Shown piece after piece: positions 21,482-34,773 of a DNA stretch of 64,000 nt. The notes beneath the pieces were generated by a model. That model ran no database searches. It had not been told where the DNA came from and worked only from the letters and a program-made list of their open reading frames with translations. The DNA lies in NCBI RefSeq assembly GCF_000344685.1, contig NW_006920414.1, forward strand, positions 2,113,577 to 2,177,576, given 5' to 3'. The DNA comes from Gloeophyllum trabeum ATCC 11539. Lineage: Eukaryota > Basidiomycota > Agaricomycetes > Gloeophyllales > Gloeophyllaceae. The translations under genes and the position numbers were made by a program. Every line of letters starts with the position of its first letter. Position 1 is the first letter of the stretch.

Positions 21482-24180
21482 ATGCCGGACAACATGGTAT
21501 ACCTGGCTCCACCGCTAATGGAGCAAGGCCACTCGGAAGAGCTGGACGAGTCCGGTCGGACGTTGGGCGCAACGTTCTCTGCTTGGGACAACTCTGTTGC
21601 TATATTCGTGGCACCAAACGTGCGTCTGGTACTTAACCCTTTTTCATTGCCGTCTCTGACAAGCCCAATAGCAAACACCACTGAAAGCGGGAGAGTCGTC
21701 TCGCTGGGCTGAAGTTCCTGTATATTTCGCGAACCCGCACCGCCCACCAGACGCTGTACGACGCAAGGTGAGTCTTCACGTACATCCGCCGACTACCAGA
21801 CACGAGAAAGTTAGCTAGTTTATATCCGATGGGGGTCTGGTGTTTGACTTGCTCGCCGATCTGCGAAAGCAGGCTGCCGCGGAAAGTCTTGATGACTGGT
21901 ACGTGATTGTGACACGTTTTCCAGGCTGAGGATCTCTCCTAAACTGCGTATAGGATTGAGGACCCCAGATTCCAAGATGCCATGCATGCGAAATGCACTG
22001 ATCTCGTCAATGTGGCTGAGGCGTCGTGGCTTGACGCTTGCGTAGGGAAATCCGTGAATGATACTGCCGTACGACGTGCTAATTGGAACCCAGAATCCTC
22101 CTCGAGGCGAGGAACTACAATATGACGCCGAGCACTATCGCAGTCTTTATACCTGCCTCTCGTTGGCAATGTTGTTATACGCACCAGGCCCCGCAAGTGC
22201 ACGATTACCTGTCGGGGATGACCTTCTGGAATGGCTCAATATGCATTACATAGCGCCCTCTACCGAAGAGGGTGACCACCTTAGCAATTTAGACTCACCC
22301 TGGGAAGACGAGACGTTCTGGCCGTATCTTACTCGGTTTGTCTATTCTTTTCACCACTTCTATTACCATCTAATCATGTCTCAGTGCCGTGCTACGGGGC
22401 CTCACGAAGGCATCTATATTCTTTTTAGAATGTTTGTCCCGGCATCCCTCGACTTTCCTACAGGAATTATCGCAGAAACTGATTCCGCTTGTGCAATCCC
22501 ACCCTCGGGTACGAGACTACACGTCTCTGCATGAATTTATGCGTGCATCGCCTCGGTGGAAGGAGAAAATACGAGCTCTACGCGTTGAAATGGGTTTAGT
22601 ACCTGACGACGCAAGGGATGACGGGTTCGAAAACTGGTGGGACCGATTTAGTGACATACTGAGTATCATGGAGGGTCGAGTCGACGTCATCAAACATGTT
22701 TGCAAAGAGCTTGACGGTGATTGGAAGGAGATCTGTGCCGTCTATGCCATCTTCGTGCAGCCTACATTGCACAGAACGGAATTACCGTGAGTGTTTTCCC
22801 TTATTGCTCGATATCGGTTGTCACGAGCTTCCAGGGAGCTCGTGGTGGAAATAATGGATGAGATGCCACCCGACCCGACGGACCTAGAAGACACTATTCA
22901 TGTGGCGCTTATGCGCGCTCAACCTCGGGAAGCGTTAGCCTGTTCAGCTCGTCTCGATCCATGGTTAGCAGCACATTTGGCAGTCGTATTGGAATTACTA
23001 GAGAATCTATCAAATACACGCAGTGAAGAGTGAGCGATGCAAAGATTCTTGCCACGAGCCTGTCCTGATATTTCGATTTGTTTTTAAGCTCCGAGTTATC
23101 AGTCGCAGAATATTACATTCTCTCATACGCAGAATATCTGCGCTCTGATCCGACACTCTGGCGATGGACCGTCTCGTACCTTTGCAGCTGCGGCAATATC
23201 GGGAAGCGCCTGGCCGATGAAGTTCTTATCCGAGTGCCTCTATGGCACGGGTTGGGTGACGATTCTTCCGACACCACTACGTCTACGTCAAAAAATTTGA
23301 CCAGACCGGAAAGGATTGAGATGAGGCTCAACGAGCTCATGCAAGTGTGCAAAGATTACGAAAGGGTGGCGGCCATGAGGTTGATATACAAAGTATGTTC
23401 CGACTGCCTCGCTGCCGTTCCCCTTAACAGATCGATAATCAGATCGGCGCCGATGAGCTGGCGAAGTTGAAGGCGTACGTTCTGGCGCTGGAATGCTATG
23501 CTCAAGCCGAAGATTGGCCGGGACTAGGGCGGTGCGTGGACATGGTTCTAGAAGAATACCTCTCAGGCGGTCCGTCGTTTCGTCTGATTCCGTTCCGTCT
23601 CAGCTGATTTATTCATAGGACCGGAGGAGTTCGTCTGCTTAGTGAAAAACATAGCCCCCTCGCTAAAACGACTAACAAACATACCCGAGGCACCAGGCAT
23701 ATTTGTACATCGGCTCAATTTTGCTGTGCGATATGCGGAGTTCCACGATAATCTGATGCGTAATATTTTCGATGACGCTGCAACCAATCTAGAGAATATG
23801 TTCCGGCAAGACGTTGCCCCTAAGTCGTGGTGGGCATTGCTACTTTGCGACTCTGTGGAGCTTCTGCAGCATGGTAAGAGCGAAATACATCTTTTTCCTT
23901 AGCTTGGCTAGACACTAAAATTTCTGGCGCGGAAGAATCTCCTTTATTCACGACGGCGGCAATCCACTTGTTCTTGCAGAAGTTGGAAGAAATCCACTTG
24001 AGAGTGGAACAGGGCTGGGTAGATGATTACCTGAATCTGTTGGCCAGGACAACGAAGGGGGGAGACACAAAAGATGCCGTCCAGCGGCTCAAAAGAGTAC
24101 GGCTGGCTATTGCCCGCTATTATACCAAGTGCTCCGTGATAGATGTCGTAGGCAAAGGTGCTGCTAGGACGAATCTGTAA
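21482..24180 (+). CDS. NUP85: Nuclear pore complex protein Nup85
   Basis: Eleven exons (starting 21482, 21672, 21819, 21954, 22094, 22385, 22835, 23089, 23431, 23619, 23912) splice to about 735 residues ending at TAA 24178-24180. The N-terminus (NSVAIFVAPN, then VPVYFANPHRPPD) is followed by an almost entirely helical protein. It includes ESLDDWIEDPRF, GLTKASIFFLE, ARDDGFENWWDRFSDI, DPWLAAHLA, LRSDPTLWRWTVSYL and a C-terminal YYTKCSVIDVVG. This order and the FENWW..FSDI and DPWLAAHL blocks fit Nup85, a scaffold nucleoporin of the Nup84/Nup107 Y-complex at the nuclear envelope. One splice is ambiguous: exon 4 may end at 22041 (52-nt intron, favoured) or at 22068. Either choice keeps the frame. 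Confidence 0.85.
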
Positions 24181-27100
24181 GCCTAATTTAATCAACGTTT
24201 TTAGTAGAGATGGGATAATTCTAGAGTGCGTTCCCGCGCAAAGCGGCCTGAGAGGAAGCAGGTCAGCAAGTGGTTTCCCTGATAAAACACACATGGGACG
24301 TCTCGTGGTACAGGTATAGTCCAAGTAATGATAGTGACAGACGGCCTGGGTGGTATCAATGTGCAAGGATATCGTCCACCAGTCCCTCAATGTCCATTGG
24401 GCATTCCTGCAGCGCACGCATCGCACGGATTGGGATTCTGCTCCATAATGACGTGCTGGTCCGCCATCATGCTTGCAATATAGTGAGCCCTATATTCTCA
24501 AATTCTTGGAGCTGAACGTACTTCTGACGACAAGTGCTCTGACAGTCGTGCTCGTCCCGCCGATGCATTTGGCTTAGGCTACAGTTGCGACCATTGCAAT
24601 CGATCTAAGGTGATATGTAGTGAGTGCAGCCGACATATCCGTATGGTATGAACTCACTCTATGGTAGCCAGTGTTCACTCTGTGGCCGCAACTATAGTGC
24701 ACGTACGTTATGATGTTATAGCACATTATCCGATGACAACTGATTCAGTGGAGCGGCGGCGAGGACAAATAGGCCGGGAAGTCGTATCTGCACCTTCTGG
24801 TTCGGCGAGTTATCCTTATAACTTGCATGTCCTCCTTCTATGGTGTCCGGCGTTTCCGGCGGCTGGTTCCTTGCAGCGGAAGGAGCGACGACATCTATGA
24901 CCTCCCATAGGCTGGAGCAAGTAAGCCGGATCGATGAATCGCTGATTAGTCGCGAGTTCATTCCGGCAAGTACTGTGGACGACATCCGGATAGCCAAAGA
25001 GGTCATGAGAGTCGCTTCATGTCGGTACTTAATCTTGAACGTGAACACTGCCTGTGGCCTCACCGAGACTTTGACTTGGCGGCCAGCAGCGATAATTGAA
25101 GGCCACCGCGCAGAAACGCATAAGAAGTGCCGGTTATCCCCTCGGGGTGGGCCCTAATACTGCCTGAGTGGTGACTACCATGTCAGAAGCGCAGTTATAG
25201 AAACCCTATGTACGAGTTGCAGCTGCGACGGGATGTCAAATGACAATCCGAAACTAAACGATAGCATGGCGCAGATAGGGTTTCGATTCGACGCTGTTCC
25301 CACCAGATCGTCAGATTATATTCAGGGGATGTCTGCAGCGAGGATCCAGGATCGCGGGTCTCCTACAGATAGGTAGCTCCTGTGACATCGGACAGAAAAT
25401 AAGCTTACCCGAGGCACTGAATTTAGGCACTGGCACAACACAGCCAGCAAAACCCACGCAAGACAAGGATCTCGCTGTTTATGTTGTTTATGTAGTGCAA
25501 AATCAATTTCAGTGCCAAAATCACAATCTCCGATGCAAAGATCTCCCGGAACATGTACGGCTCGAACAGGATTCTACTTCTGGATCGCGACGTCACGCCG
25601 TAAGTGCTCTTGTCCCTAAGAAGGATCGTAGCTACCACTAACTGAAAGCGCAACGTTGCCTACTAGTATGAGTGGGTTGGAGGGAATGAGAACCGACAGC
25701 TTCAACGGTCATACGGTGATGATCCCAAATGCGCCCTCATGGGCTCCTCGTGCTATGGCCGGACAAGTGTGTACAAACTTTACCATCCAACCGTAAATTC
25801 TGGGACGTTTTTGTCTAGGCCCCTTATACTTACTGCGAGAGACTCAGAATATGCGCACTGCTCTTTATAGCTAGGGAATGTCTCCAGATCAGGCCAACAC
25901 TTGTGGTGACAATCATGAGCACTTCGGAATAGGCTTGAGCGGACAACGTGAGCTCATTCGCGCTTCGAGTTGACGGAGAAGCAGAAGGTAAGCTCAGCGG
26001 TTTCCTCTTTGGCCACAAAATGCAATCATACACGTACTGAAGTCTCGACTTCATAGGGATGAACGCTCCCTCCACCATCAGGCTTGCAGCACCGGTCATC
26101 CTGCCCACTGGCAGCCACGGTGCGTCGTGGCCCATTAGTGGTGCTACGGCCTGGCCTGGCTCGAAGCCCTGGGCTTCGGCCTGGCTTCATAGGGCTCGGG
26201 CTTGTCAGGAAGGCAACCCAGGCCATGCCGTCGGACTTTGGCCTGGCTCGGGCCTGGCTCGGGCTCAGGGCTTGCACGCAGGTGAGCAAACACCAGTTTG
26301 AGACGCTAGGCCAGGCCCTGTCCTCGGGCCTGAGCAGGGCTTTGGCCTGGCTCGGGCCCGCTGAGATAGGGCCTGGCCTGGCTTGGCTCGGGCTTAGAGC
26401 CAGGCCGGGTGCAACACTAAATGGTGCACACGAGCGCTGTCCCCGTTTAAGAAAATAGCAGAAGTTTATCCTAGATTCTCGAAAATGCCAGTGACGAATC
26501 CATCATCGACGCGACCACATGTGCGTCCAGGGTGGTATAAGACGGCACAGATAAGGCTCGAGCATGGTTTCGGAGATCAATCCGATCACTGTCCCGAGCT
26601 GCCTCTCACTAGAGCTGGTTCGACGGCGGGTGAGGGTGTGCGATGGCAAAGGATCTCCTTCTCGCCAGTCAGTCTAATGAAGTATCTTTGCGTGTTCACA
26701 CAGAGATGGTCCGATATGGACCATACCTGTCCACAAGGCAAGCTATTTAATTGTTTTCGAGCCTCCGAGCCTACCATATCAATACAGACGAATGACACCT
26801 TCCGCTCTGTGCCAATATCGTCACTCACACGAGGCCAAAAGGCGTGTGCAGCCTGTTCAAGATAAGGCAGATCTGCGAGAGGCGGTCTCGTCCCAGATCG
26901 CGGGGTCGAGGTGATACGTATGACCACCGGAGCGGCACCTGGCATGAGAGTTACAGGAAGCTGCAGCTCCGTTCTTACTTTCTACGTGACGTTTAATATG
27001 CTATTCTCAGGACATGTTAGATATGGCGAGACATGGTCATGGAATGTAGGAGCTTGTCTGGTTCATGCTATCTTTGGTGCGGCTAATTCGGAATGACTCT

Positions 27101-30100
27101 TGTTGCCAGTGATTCCTAAGCTTGTACTGCGCCAGGATATGACAAGCTCAAGAAAATAGGTCCCGTGGCAAGAGGCGGGCCACATAAAATAAGCCTAGCG
27201 ACCACTTCCGTAAAGCACCCGTAATAATTATATTTCATCTGATTTGAGGGGTCGAGCAGACTCGCAGTGATCAGTAGCACGCACTGGAGACCCCCAAAAA
27301 ACGATGTGAACAGTGTTACGGGAGGATTGATCGCGTGCTGGTGCCATAATTGTTCCCTCCCGGCAGCCTCTAGGTTCGATGCGTTGAATATGTATTTCAC
27401 GTCCACTGGAGGGTGTCGCTATTAAGCTCACGTGACCGCGCTGTCGGTGGAGCGTTCTTCGCTTCTCATTCCAAGTTCAGAGGCTGCACTGAACAAACAA
27501 GAAGGGTTAACATTCAACTCGAACGTTCCGTTCTACGATGGAGCAGGGATATAGTCTCGAAAACACAGCGAACTCAGCTGTAACGTATATTCTGCGTGGC
27601 TGGGCATCGGCGGTCTTCGCTTGTATCGGCGTACTTACGAAGTCTTCGTAATATTTCAGGATCCGGAGTCGGTGCGGGTACTGGTCACCTGGAGGTATGA
27701 CAATGGCACGTTAGTGGCCTTCAATATGTCCGAGCTGACTCCCCGGATGTCTTCCGGTAGGATTGTATGCGTCTGTATCACAACTGTTGGATGATTCAAG
27801 TGACCAACATACAGCTGTTTCAGTGCGCACCTGGTGACAGCCTCGTGAAAAACTGGAGCTCCACGAACTTTTGAGGGCGAGAATCTGTGGATCTTGGAAC
27901 CCGGGCAAAATAGTTGGGGCCGCCCAAACATATCCCTCACTCACCTTCCTCAGAGGTTACCCTTGACCTCTGCAGATCCCAGCGTCATTGTATGACAATA
28001 TTCACGGCAGTCACAAGCATAATTCTGTCTCGCCGCGCACGTACGGTCCTGGGGCCCAAGTTGTACATCTTGGCACGTACTTCAGCTTCCTCGCAGTACA
28101 TTTTTCGCACCATTTCCCTTGGAGGTATGATGTCTGGATGTCCGCTTTCTAGCCAGCTGCCAGCACGCTTTGTGTTGACTAACGGCCAAAATCCGATAGG
28201 AATGTCTGTTTTTTTCCGCAGAGCGGCGCTGACCAGGGGAATTGGCAGATTCTCACTAGAGTCGTGAGTCGCGACTCCCCAACGCTATCTGGTGGTGATG
28301 GGCTACCCTCTTGTCATCGGTCCAGTTAACACGTTCACCGGAGAAAGGGGACCGTTGGTCCGAATCTTCTGGAGAAAAATCACCGCCTGAAGGCGCCGTA
28401 TCTGAGGGGAGTTCCGGACTCCGCACGTTTCAAGTGGAAATAGAAATAGGTGAGTATATTTCGTATAATTAACGAGAGAAATTATTCTCGTTTGTATTCG
28501 TCGCTGCAGGTTCTTCCGCGCCATACAGATGGCTCGGCAAAATCGACGGATATGGGCCGCATCGTTCACGATGGCACTAGCATTCTTCTTCTGGCATTCT
28601 TTCTGCGTCCTTCTTTGCACTCCGCGCTGCGAATATCTGCCAAACTAACTTTGAGTTTACCTGCACTCACGCGCCTGGATGCCACACGCCCAGCTGTCCT
28701 CCAGAACTCCCTCTCTGCTCCCAAAAACGGGCATACTATTGAAGACGCGAGACCGCATATCCTCTAAATTCTGCATATCACCACGGAGGGGCAAACGCCG
28801 TTCTGTCTTTGATTATACCGCCCGCTTGGTCACCGCCCTTGGCATTTTGTGACTGTCTTTCAACCAACGGCAGCGTCGAGCTCAACGCCCAGAAGTATTG
28901 TGAGCAGCTTTATCAGCACTCGGGTCTGGTCACTTCACGATGTCTCTCATCGTCCATGGAAGACGCTACGCAAGCCCGACCATTACTATGCTTTTTTCGT
29001 TTTCTGACGACATCCACGCTCATTCCCACTGACGCTACATGTGTCCATGGTGCGGAGAGAGATATCATTCCTTGCCTGCGAGGGGAGTAATGACGGTACT
29101 ATTCTCCCTAAATGGTTGCCACGTCCGGGCTGTCATCAATCGCGATCGAGGTCGAAATCGTTCATTCTTAAAAGTTCGAGTGGAAAGCCGGCTGGGTTCG
29201 GCCACCGCTGCTTTCCGCAAGACGCCACAACAGGGACTTGTCGCAGTCGTCGGATGGGACGCGGGAAGCAGCCGGAAACTTGCTGGACGTTAGGTGGGAG
29301 CATGTTCCACGGGTATGCCTTATGTTGTGTTCGCACATTTGCTGGTGCGTATGCTTCCGATGACCGAAGTATTAACCCGTGGTCTAAACCGCAGTGAGAT
29401 ACTGACTATTTTCTGACCCTAGTCTCGGGCCTTCCAATCACCGACGTCTGATTGTATGAAGAACGAGGCACCGATAGGCATCACGTCGGCTACTCAGCGC
29501 TATGCCCCGATGCAGGATGCAGTCCGGGTGAGACTTCCTCACCCCTAACGACCGGTTGTTAACTATTCTGCATGGTTCGTTGCAGCGTGCAGTTGGACAC
29601 TCTTACAAGATGGTCATGAATATGTGCGTTGAACAGTATTCATCGTATGACCGGTGCTGGTCTCTTGAAGGAGCGAAAAGAGGGGCGCCGTATTTCCAAA
29701 GCCGCGATCACGATCCGCATAAAGAAGGCCGGGGGGCATCCATCGCCCGAGGTGCCTGGTCATCATTATGTAGCAGGACTCCATAGGTACGGGAGTGCCA
29801 GCAAGTAGAAGCGGCAGCTTGTGCTATGTCCATGACCCCCTACGACCGGCGTGAAGTATCTGCATTCCGCCGGCGTCATGTGGATGTGTGAGCATCCTCA
29901 ACCATAACATCACTATGTTTTCTAGACAGAGTCAATAACTCTGCCAATGCTTATAGCTCTGTTATAGATAGATGTCCCGGGCCAAAGCGTCGGCCTCGAA
30001 GATCTGGCAATGAAACCCTAACCATGAAACGTCGCTAACTCAATGGGCAAGAAGGCACCGAATCAACGAAGCTTCATGTAATCGACCACCGGAACCTCTG

Positions 30101-31682
30101 ACATATGACAGAGATTCTACTACTCGGTCTCTCATTGCTCCGTTCATTCCCGGAAGTATCAATGCTATCACCGTTGACAGCCATTTGCAGTTCGATACTT
30201 AGGTCCACTTTGAGAAAAATCACACTCAGTCGGACTATGTCGGAGAAGGGAATTCAAGTCCACGAAGTACCCAAATCAGACCATCTGGACTTCTTTTCAG
30301 TCTTCCAACGTCCCTGGCGCCATCTCCGACGCACTCCGACTGTATGCGACTTTCGAAAGTGGCCTATCGATCTGCAAACGGCTGGAATGCTCACTCCATG
30401 CAATACCACGAACTCCAGCGGGCGGTTGCAGGTCGAGTTTGGCGAAGTGATATTCATTGTAACACCACGCTGCCCGCATTCCAGGGCTGTTAGGGCCTTC
30501 AATTCGTGCAGCAGTGATCACAGACGACCAAGTTATGGCCTCGGCTAGGTAACTTGCTATTAATGTCGGCTAGACGGCACTTCGCATCACCCTAGGCAGA
30601 ATCTTCTCATACGAAGGTTGTAATGGAGCCGCCTGACTACCGAACTGGCTCGCGTCGGAAGCGTGTAGTTGGGCACTCACTAGAGGACGGTACAGTTGAC
30701 CCATGATGCATGATGCCTACCTGCTGACAGTGTCGCTATTGACGTCCCGGGACTCGTTGGGACAGCTTCCTGTTGCTCGGGCATTCTGAGCTAACAGCAT
30801 TGCGGCCGTGCCGGTCTGATCTCATCCGCCTTTTTCTGTCATCTACATAATCAGACCGCCCCAACTTCGCATTTGCAGTCAGATGGAGTCAATGAACTTG
30901 GTGCCCAGAAGTCAGTGCGTCTAGGGTCAGCTCTCGTATTAGCACACTCAAGTCTGCCATGGACGTACGCAGCTATAAGAAACTACATCTTCACCGCGTC
31001 AAGTCTTTGGATAGACAACGCTAGACATATTCTTGAGGATGCAAATCTTGGGTCAAAGCAGTGATGGTCTATAGACTCTCTAAACACACGGGTTTCAATC
31101 GTAAATATATGGTTTATAATTTCCACCGAGATGGGGCCTATACATCCCTCAGATGCAGGGCACGACCGTCCCCTGTATTCCAGCTAAATAGCCAGAGGGA
31201 GGTGACTTGATGTGGATCAGCAGGGGTAAAGTCCCTCTAGCGCATATGCGGCTGTGTCCCACTCATTGGAGCAGTCCTACGATCATCAATTTTACACGAA
31301 TCTATGCGACACTGTTGACTCGACGTGAAGCACGAATAGTAAAATATAATCACGCACCTCTAACGCCATGTCACGGTTACCTGGGATTGTGCCAGGTTGT
31401 ACAATTGTGAACAAACGTGATATCGGGAGACGTATACCCTTGACTCCATATACATCTTAGTGCCTCACATAATAGTGGATAGTAATCCGTCGCTCCTTCA
31501 TCATGAAGGAAGATTTGCCACAAGTGTCTTGATGTGATTGTCGACCGAGAGCTCGAGGATGCGCCTCCACTCGGATTCGAACCCGAGGACATGCGCTACG
31601 TACCAAATTCCCACGGCCTGCCGTCGCGAAGCGGTCTCCCGTGTCCGGCTTCCTCTGAAGCTCGAGAGGTCCTGCCACAGCC
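24181..31682. other. Gene-poor 7.5 kb interval
   Basis: The longest open frame is 160 codons (on the minus strand, overlapping the end of NUP85) and none of the frames resembles a known family or joins to a neighbour by plausible splicing. Apart from the hAT-like MITE at 26136-26420 I see no inverted or tandem repeat. Base composition is ordinary, without the strong C-to-T skew expected of heavy RIP. It could be decayed transposon sequence or hold non-coding transcripts; the sequence alone does not say. Confidence 0.5.
26136..26420. mobile_element. hAT-like MITE with GCCTGGCTCGGGC arrays
   Basis: The ends TTAGTGGTGCTACGGCCTGGC and GCCAGGCCGGGTGCAACACTAA are imperfect inverted copies of TTAGTGKTGCWMCSGGCCTGGC. 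The TAGTG.TGC start is typical of hAT elements. Between them, GGCCTGGCTCGGGC-like units are packed on both strands, as subterminal transposase-binding repeats often are. No 8-bp target duplication could be confirmed. Confidence 0.6.
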
Positions 31683-34435
31683 ATGTCGGACGACGGGGGA
31701 GCAGCTGCCTGGGCGAACGTCCCCGGCAGCGACTACGAACATCACAATCCTGGTTCGCCGCACTCTCCTACTCGGTATCCTTATGGTGGCTCGCTGTCTG
31801 AAGCTCACCACCGGTCGCTGTCTCGGGACTCCTTAACAGCCGAAGGGTCGTCCAGCAGTATCCCATTACCACCGACCAAACCGACGTCGCCTGCCCCGAG
31901 GTCGAGCTCTGAATCGCATGGCTGGTCGTCAACGACGAAGTGGAGGGAGAGCGCGCAGGTTACGCTCGAAAGGCGAGATACCTACTCGACCCTGCCTACC
32001 GAAGCAGCACCAAGCATTGTCGAGCCGAACTTTGATGAGAATATCCTTAGAGCGCTGTGCGACTTAGATGTAAGATATATGCACTGGAATGAGGATGGCA
32101 TAGACCTCACTCATGCTGGTTGTGTAGTGTTCAGTGCCGTTGCTATTAGACCGAATAAAGCAAAGCATGGTGTCATGTAAAGTTAGTACCTTTACGGCCT
32201 TGTTCTGAAGCTCGGCATGAATAAATAATATTCGGCTAGGAAGCGGCCACATTTCTGCGGAAGCGAGCGGCCATAGAGGAAGAGTATGGGAGGAATATGC
32301 AGAAACTAGCAAGAACATCCTCTGACGTGTATGCAACTGCTGATGCAAAGGCGGGGTAAGCGTACTTTCCGCTATCATGCTAATGACTGCTAAGCCGGGT
32401 ATAGGTCATTCGTCCATGCATGGCAAATGTCCATGAAGATTCATGAAGTTCTGGCTGAAAATAGACTTAAGTTTGCGCAGCGGCTGAACGAAATGAGCGA
32501 AGAACTGCTGAATCTAATAAAGGAAGTGGACAAGAACCGGAAACAGGTGCGCATTCCTTCCTTCATTCACTCCACGCGTCGGTGTTCTGAAGCACCCCAG
32601 ACCAAAGACTTGGCCAGTAGATACGAGCGTGCCCTGCAAGACTCAGAGTCGATAACTGAGAAGAGCAAGAGCCGCTTCGACATGACCGCGGAAGAATTAG
32701 AGAGGCTTCTCTTGCAAAAGGAGGGTGAGTCTTTCAAGGAGAACGCCGTCCAACTGCGATCGCCGGGCGGTGGAGGAAAACGCGTGATCGGCAAGGTAGC
32801 TGCAAAGGGTGGCTTGCTGCTGAAAGGCAAGAACCCAGGAAACGTATGCATACATATAGTCTTCTGCCGCGACCATGCCCATGGTATCTGATATCCTCTT
32901 AGTTGGCACGGCAAGAAGACGATGTCCGGGCGCGGATGTCACAAGCCTCCGACACTTACCGCAAAGCCGTCACGGAGACCCAGACTATCCGCCAAGAATA
33001 CTTCAACTTCCAACTGCCCAGGATATTGCGAGTCCGTACATGCATCTCCTCTCTGGCTCGAAGCGCTGAATCAATTCAGGGTTCACTTGTTGTATATAGG
33101 CTTTGAAAGAATGCAACGACGAAATAGACCTAGGGACGCAGTATCACTTGTCACGATACGCCTTCATATTCGAGACGGTGGTGCTTGGGGATGGGACTAC
33201 CCTGTCGCCCATTGGTATCGAAGATGGTGCGTCTGGGTATTCGTGACGAAGTCGTTAATTCCCTGACTGTTCTTATGGCAGGTCCAGGACTGAAAGGGAC
33301 CATCGAGACCATTGACAATCGCTCCGATTTCAAGGTGTACATGCAAAACTATGCGTACGCACACGGAGGAGCGAACTATCGCGGTCCCCGGCGAGAAGGA
33401 CCTGCCGAGCAGGGCTTCGTACGTCTCCACCACCCGGTGCAATCTGTATCGCCCCAATTTTGACTTGCCCACCTTGCTTCTCAGGTGCCCCCGCTATTGA
33501 ATCTAGGTGACCGCTCAAACCAACAGCAACAGCTCCAGTCCGGGTACACGAGCGGCAGCTCCCCCGGCGCGTCGACCTCGGCGGTGCACGACCGGGGCCG
33601 GCCGACGTTTGGCGTGGACCTCGCGGAGCAGATGGCGCGAGACAACGTCGAGGTTCCACCGATCATGGAGAAATGCTGCGAGGCGATCGAGAAGTACGGG
33701 CTGCGCTCGCAGGGGATCTACAGGATCAGTGGGACGGTGACGAAAGTGAACAGGCTAAAGGAAAAGCTGGATAAAGGTGCGTGCTGTGCGTTTTGTCGAT
33801 ATGCTGGGCGCTGAGGCTGAGGGTGGTGGGAGATTTGGATTCGGTCAATTTGGATGCGGAGGAGTGGTCCTCGGATATCAATAATGTGACGAGCGTGCTG
33901 AAGCTGTGGCTGCGAGAGCTGCCGGATCCGCTGTTCACGCAGGAGTTGCATCAAGGGTTCATTGATGCCGCTAGTGAGTACCCCGTCTCTTTAGCAGAGT
34001 AAACTAAATATTCATGAATCTTTGTACCAGAAATCGAGAATGACAGGTTGAGGCATATCCGGCTGCACGAGCGCGTGAACGACCTACCCGACGCGAACTA
34101 TGCGACACTGAAATATCTCATGGGGCATTTGCACAGGTCCGTCTCTCACCGCAATTCCACTCTTTGCATGCACGCTGACGTCCGGTGGGGCGAGCAGGAT
34201 AGTGGAGTACGAGACGGTTAACCAGATGTCGGTGTCGAACCTGGCGATCGTGTTCGGGCCGACGCTGTTTGGGCAGAACGCCAGTGGCCAGATGGCGGAT
34301 GCGTCGTGGCAGAACAAGGTGCGCTTGTTCCTTCCCTTGCTTCTGTCCCGGTGCTCAGTGTACTCTTCTTAGGCTATTGAGACCATATTGGAGCACTATG
34401 CGGACATATTTGTGGACGAGGCGGACGGCGCGTAA
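31683..34435 (+). CDS. F-BAR plus RhoGAP protein (Rgd1-like Rho GTPase-activating protein)
   Basis: Thirteen exons (starting 31683, 32128, 32240, 32405, 32601, 32903, 33100, 33282, 33485, 33833, 34031, 34198, 34373) close in frame to 685 residues. Residues 1-115 are a Ser/Pro-rich leader. From about 120 an FCH/F-BAR domain follows (VPLLLDRIKQSM, FLRKRAAIEEEYGRNMQKLA, then long charged helices), binding curved membrane in known relatives. The C-terminal 200 residues are a RhoGAP domain: VPPIMEKCCEAIEKYG, GIYRISG carrying the catalytic arginine finger, LWLRELPDPLF and NLAIVFGPTLFG. The order matches fungal Rgd1, which switches off Rho3/Rho4 at growth sites; the exact GTPase is inferred. The ATG at 31683 follows 7.5 kb without genes, so an upstream non-coding exon cannot be excluded. 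Confidence 0.9.
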
Positions 34436-34773
34436 TTTATCAATCAACGTCTGGTAACCTGTTCTTTATGTATCAGTTCCGGTTCCGGTATACCCGAAGA
34501 CACACTCCCCCCCTTCCCTGACTCAATCACAGCTAAGTTCTACTTTACGGGCGTTTCCTCACACTGTGGACTGTACCGGTATTTTCTACGATAGATCAAA
34601 AGTGACCTCTCGATGGGGTGCACTAGTTAGTTTATTTAGTTAGGTCATCGCTTACGCGTCGCACTGGGTTCTGAATGTATTTACGGAGGAAACGGAATGA
34701 CAAGCAACGGCCATAAATTGCTTGTGACAGCCATCATCTCAATAACATACAACCGACTCGGACCCACCCGACG
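34436..34773. other. Convergent intergenic region
   Basis: The 338 bp between the stop codons of the RhoGAP gene (+) and the F-box gene (-). No gene seen; it holds the 3' ends of both transcripts. Confidence 0.5.

Noticed and set aside
31562..31600. tRNA-like T-arm with box B (GTTCGAATCC) on the minus strand
   Set aside because: The loop has one base too many and no complementary acceptor stem or A box is found upstream, so it is at best a fragment or chance match.
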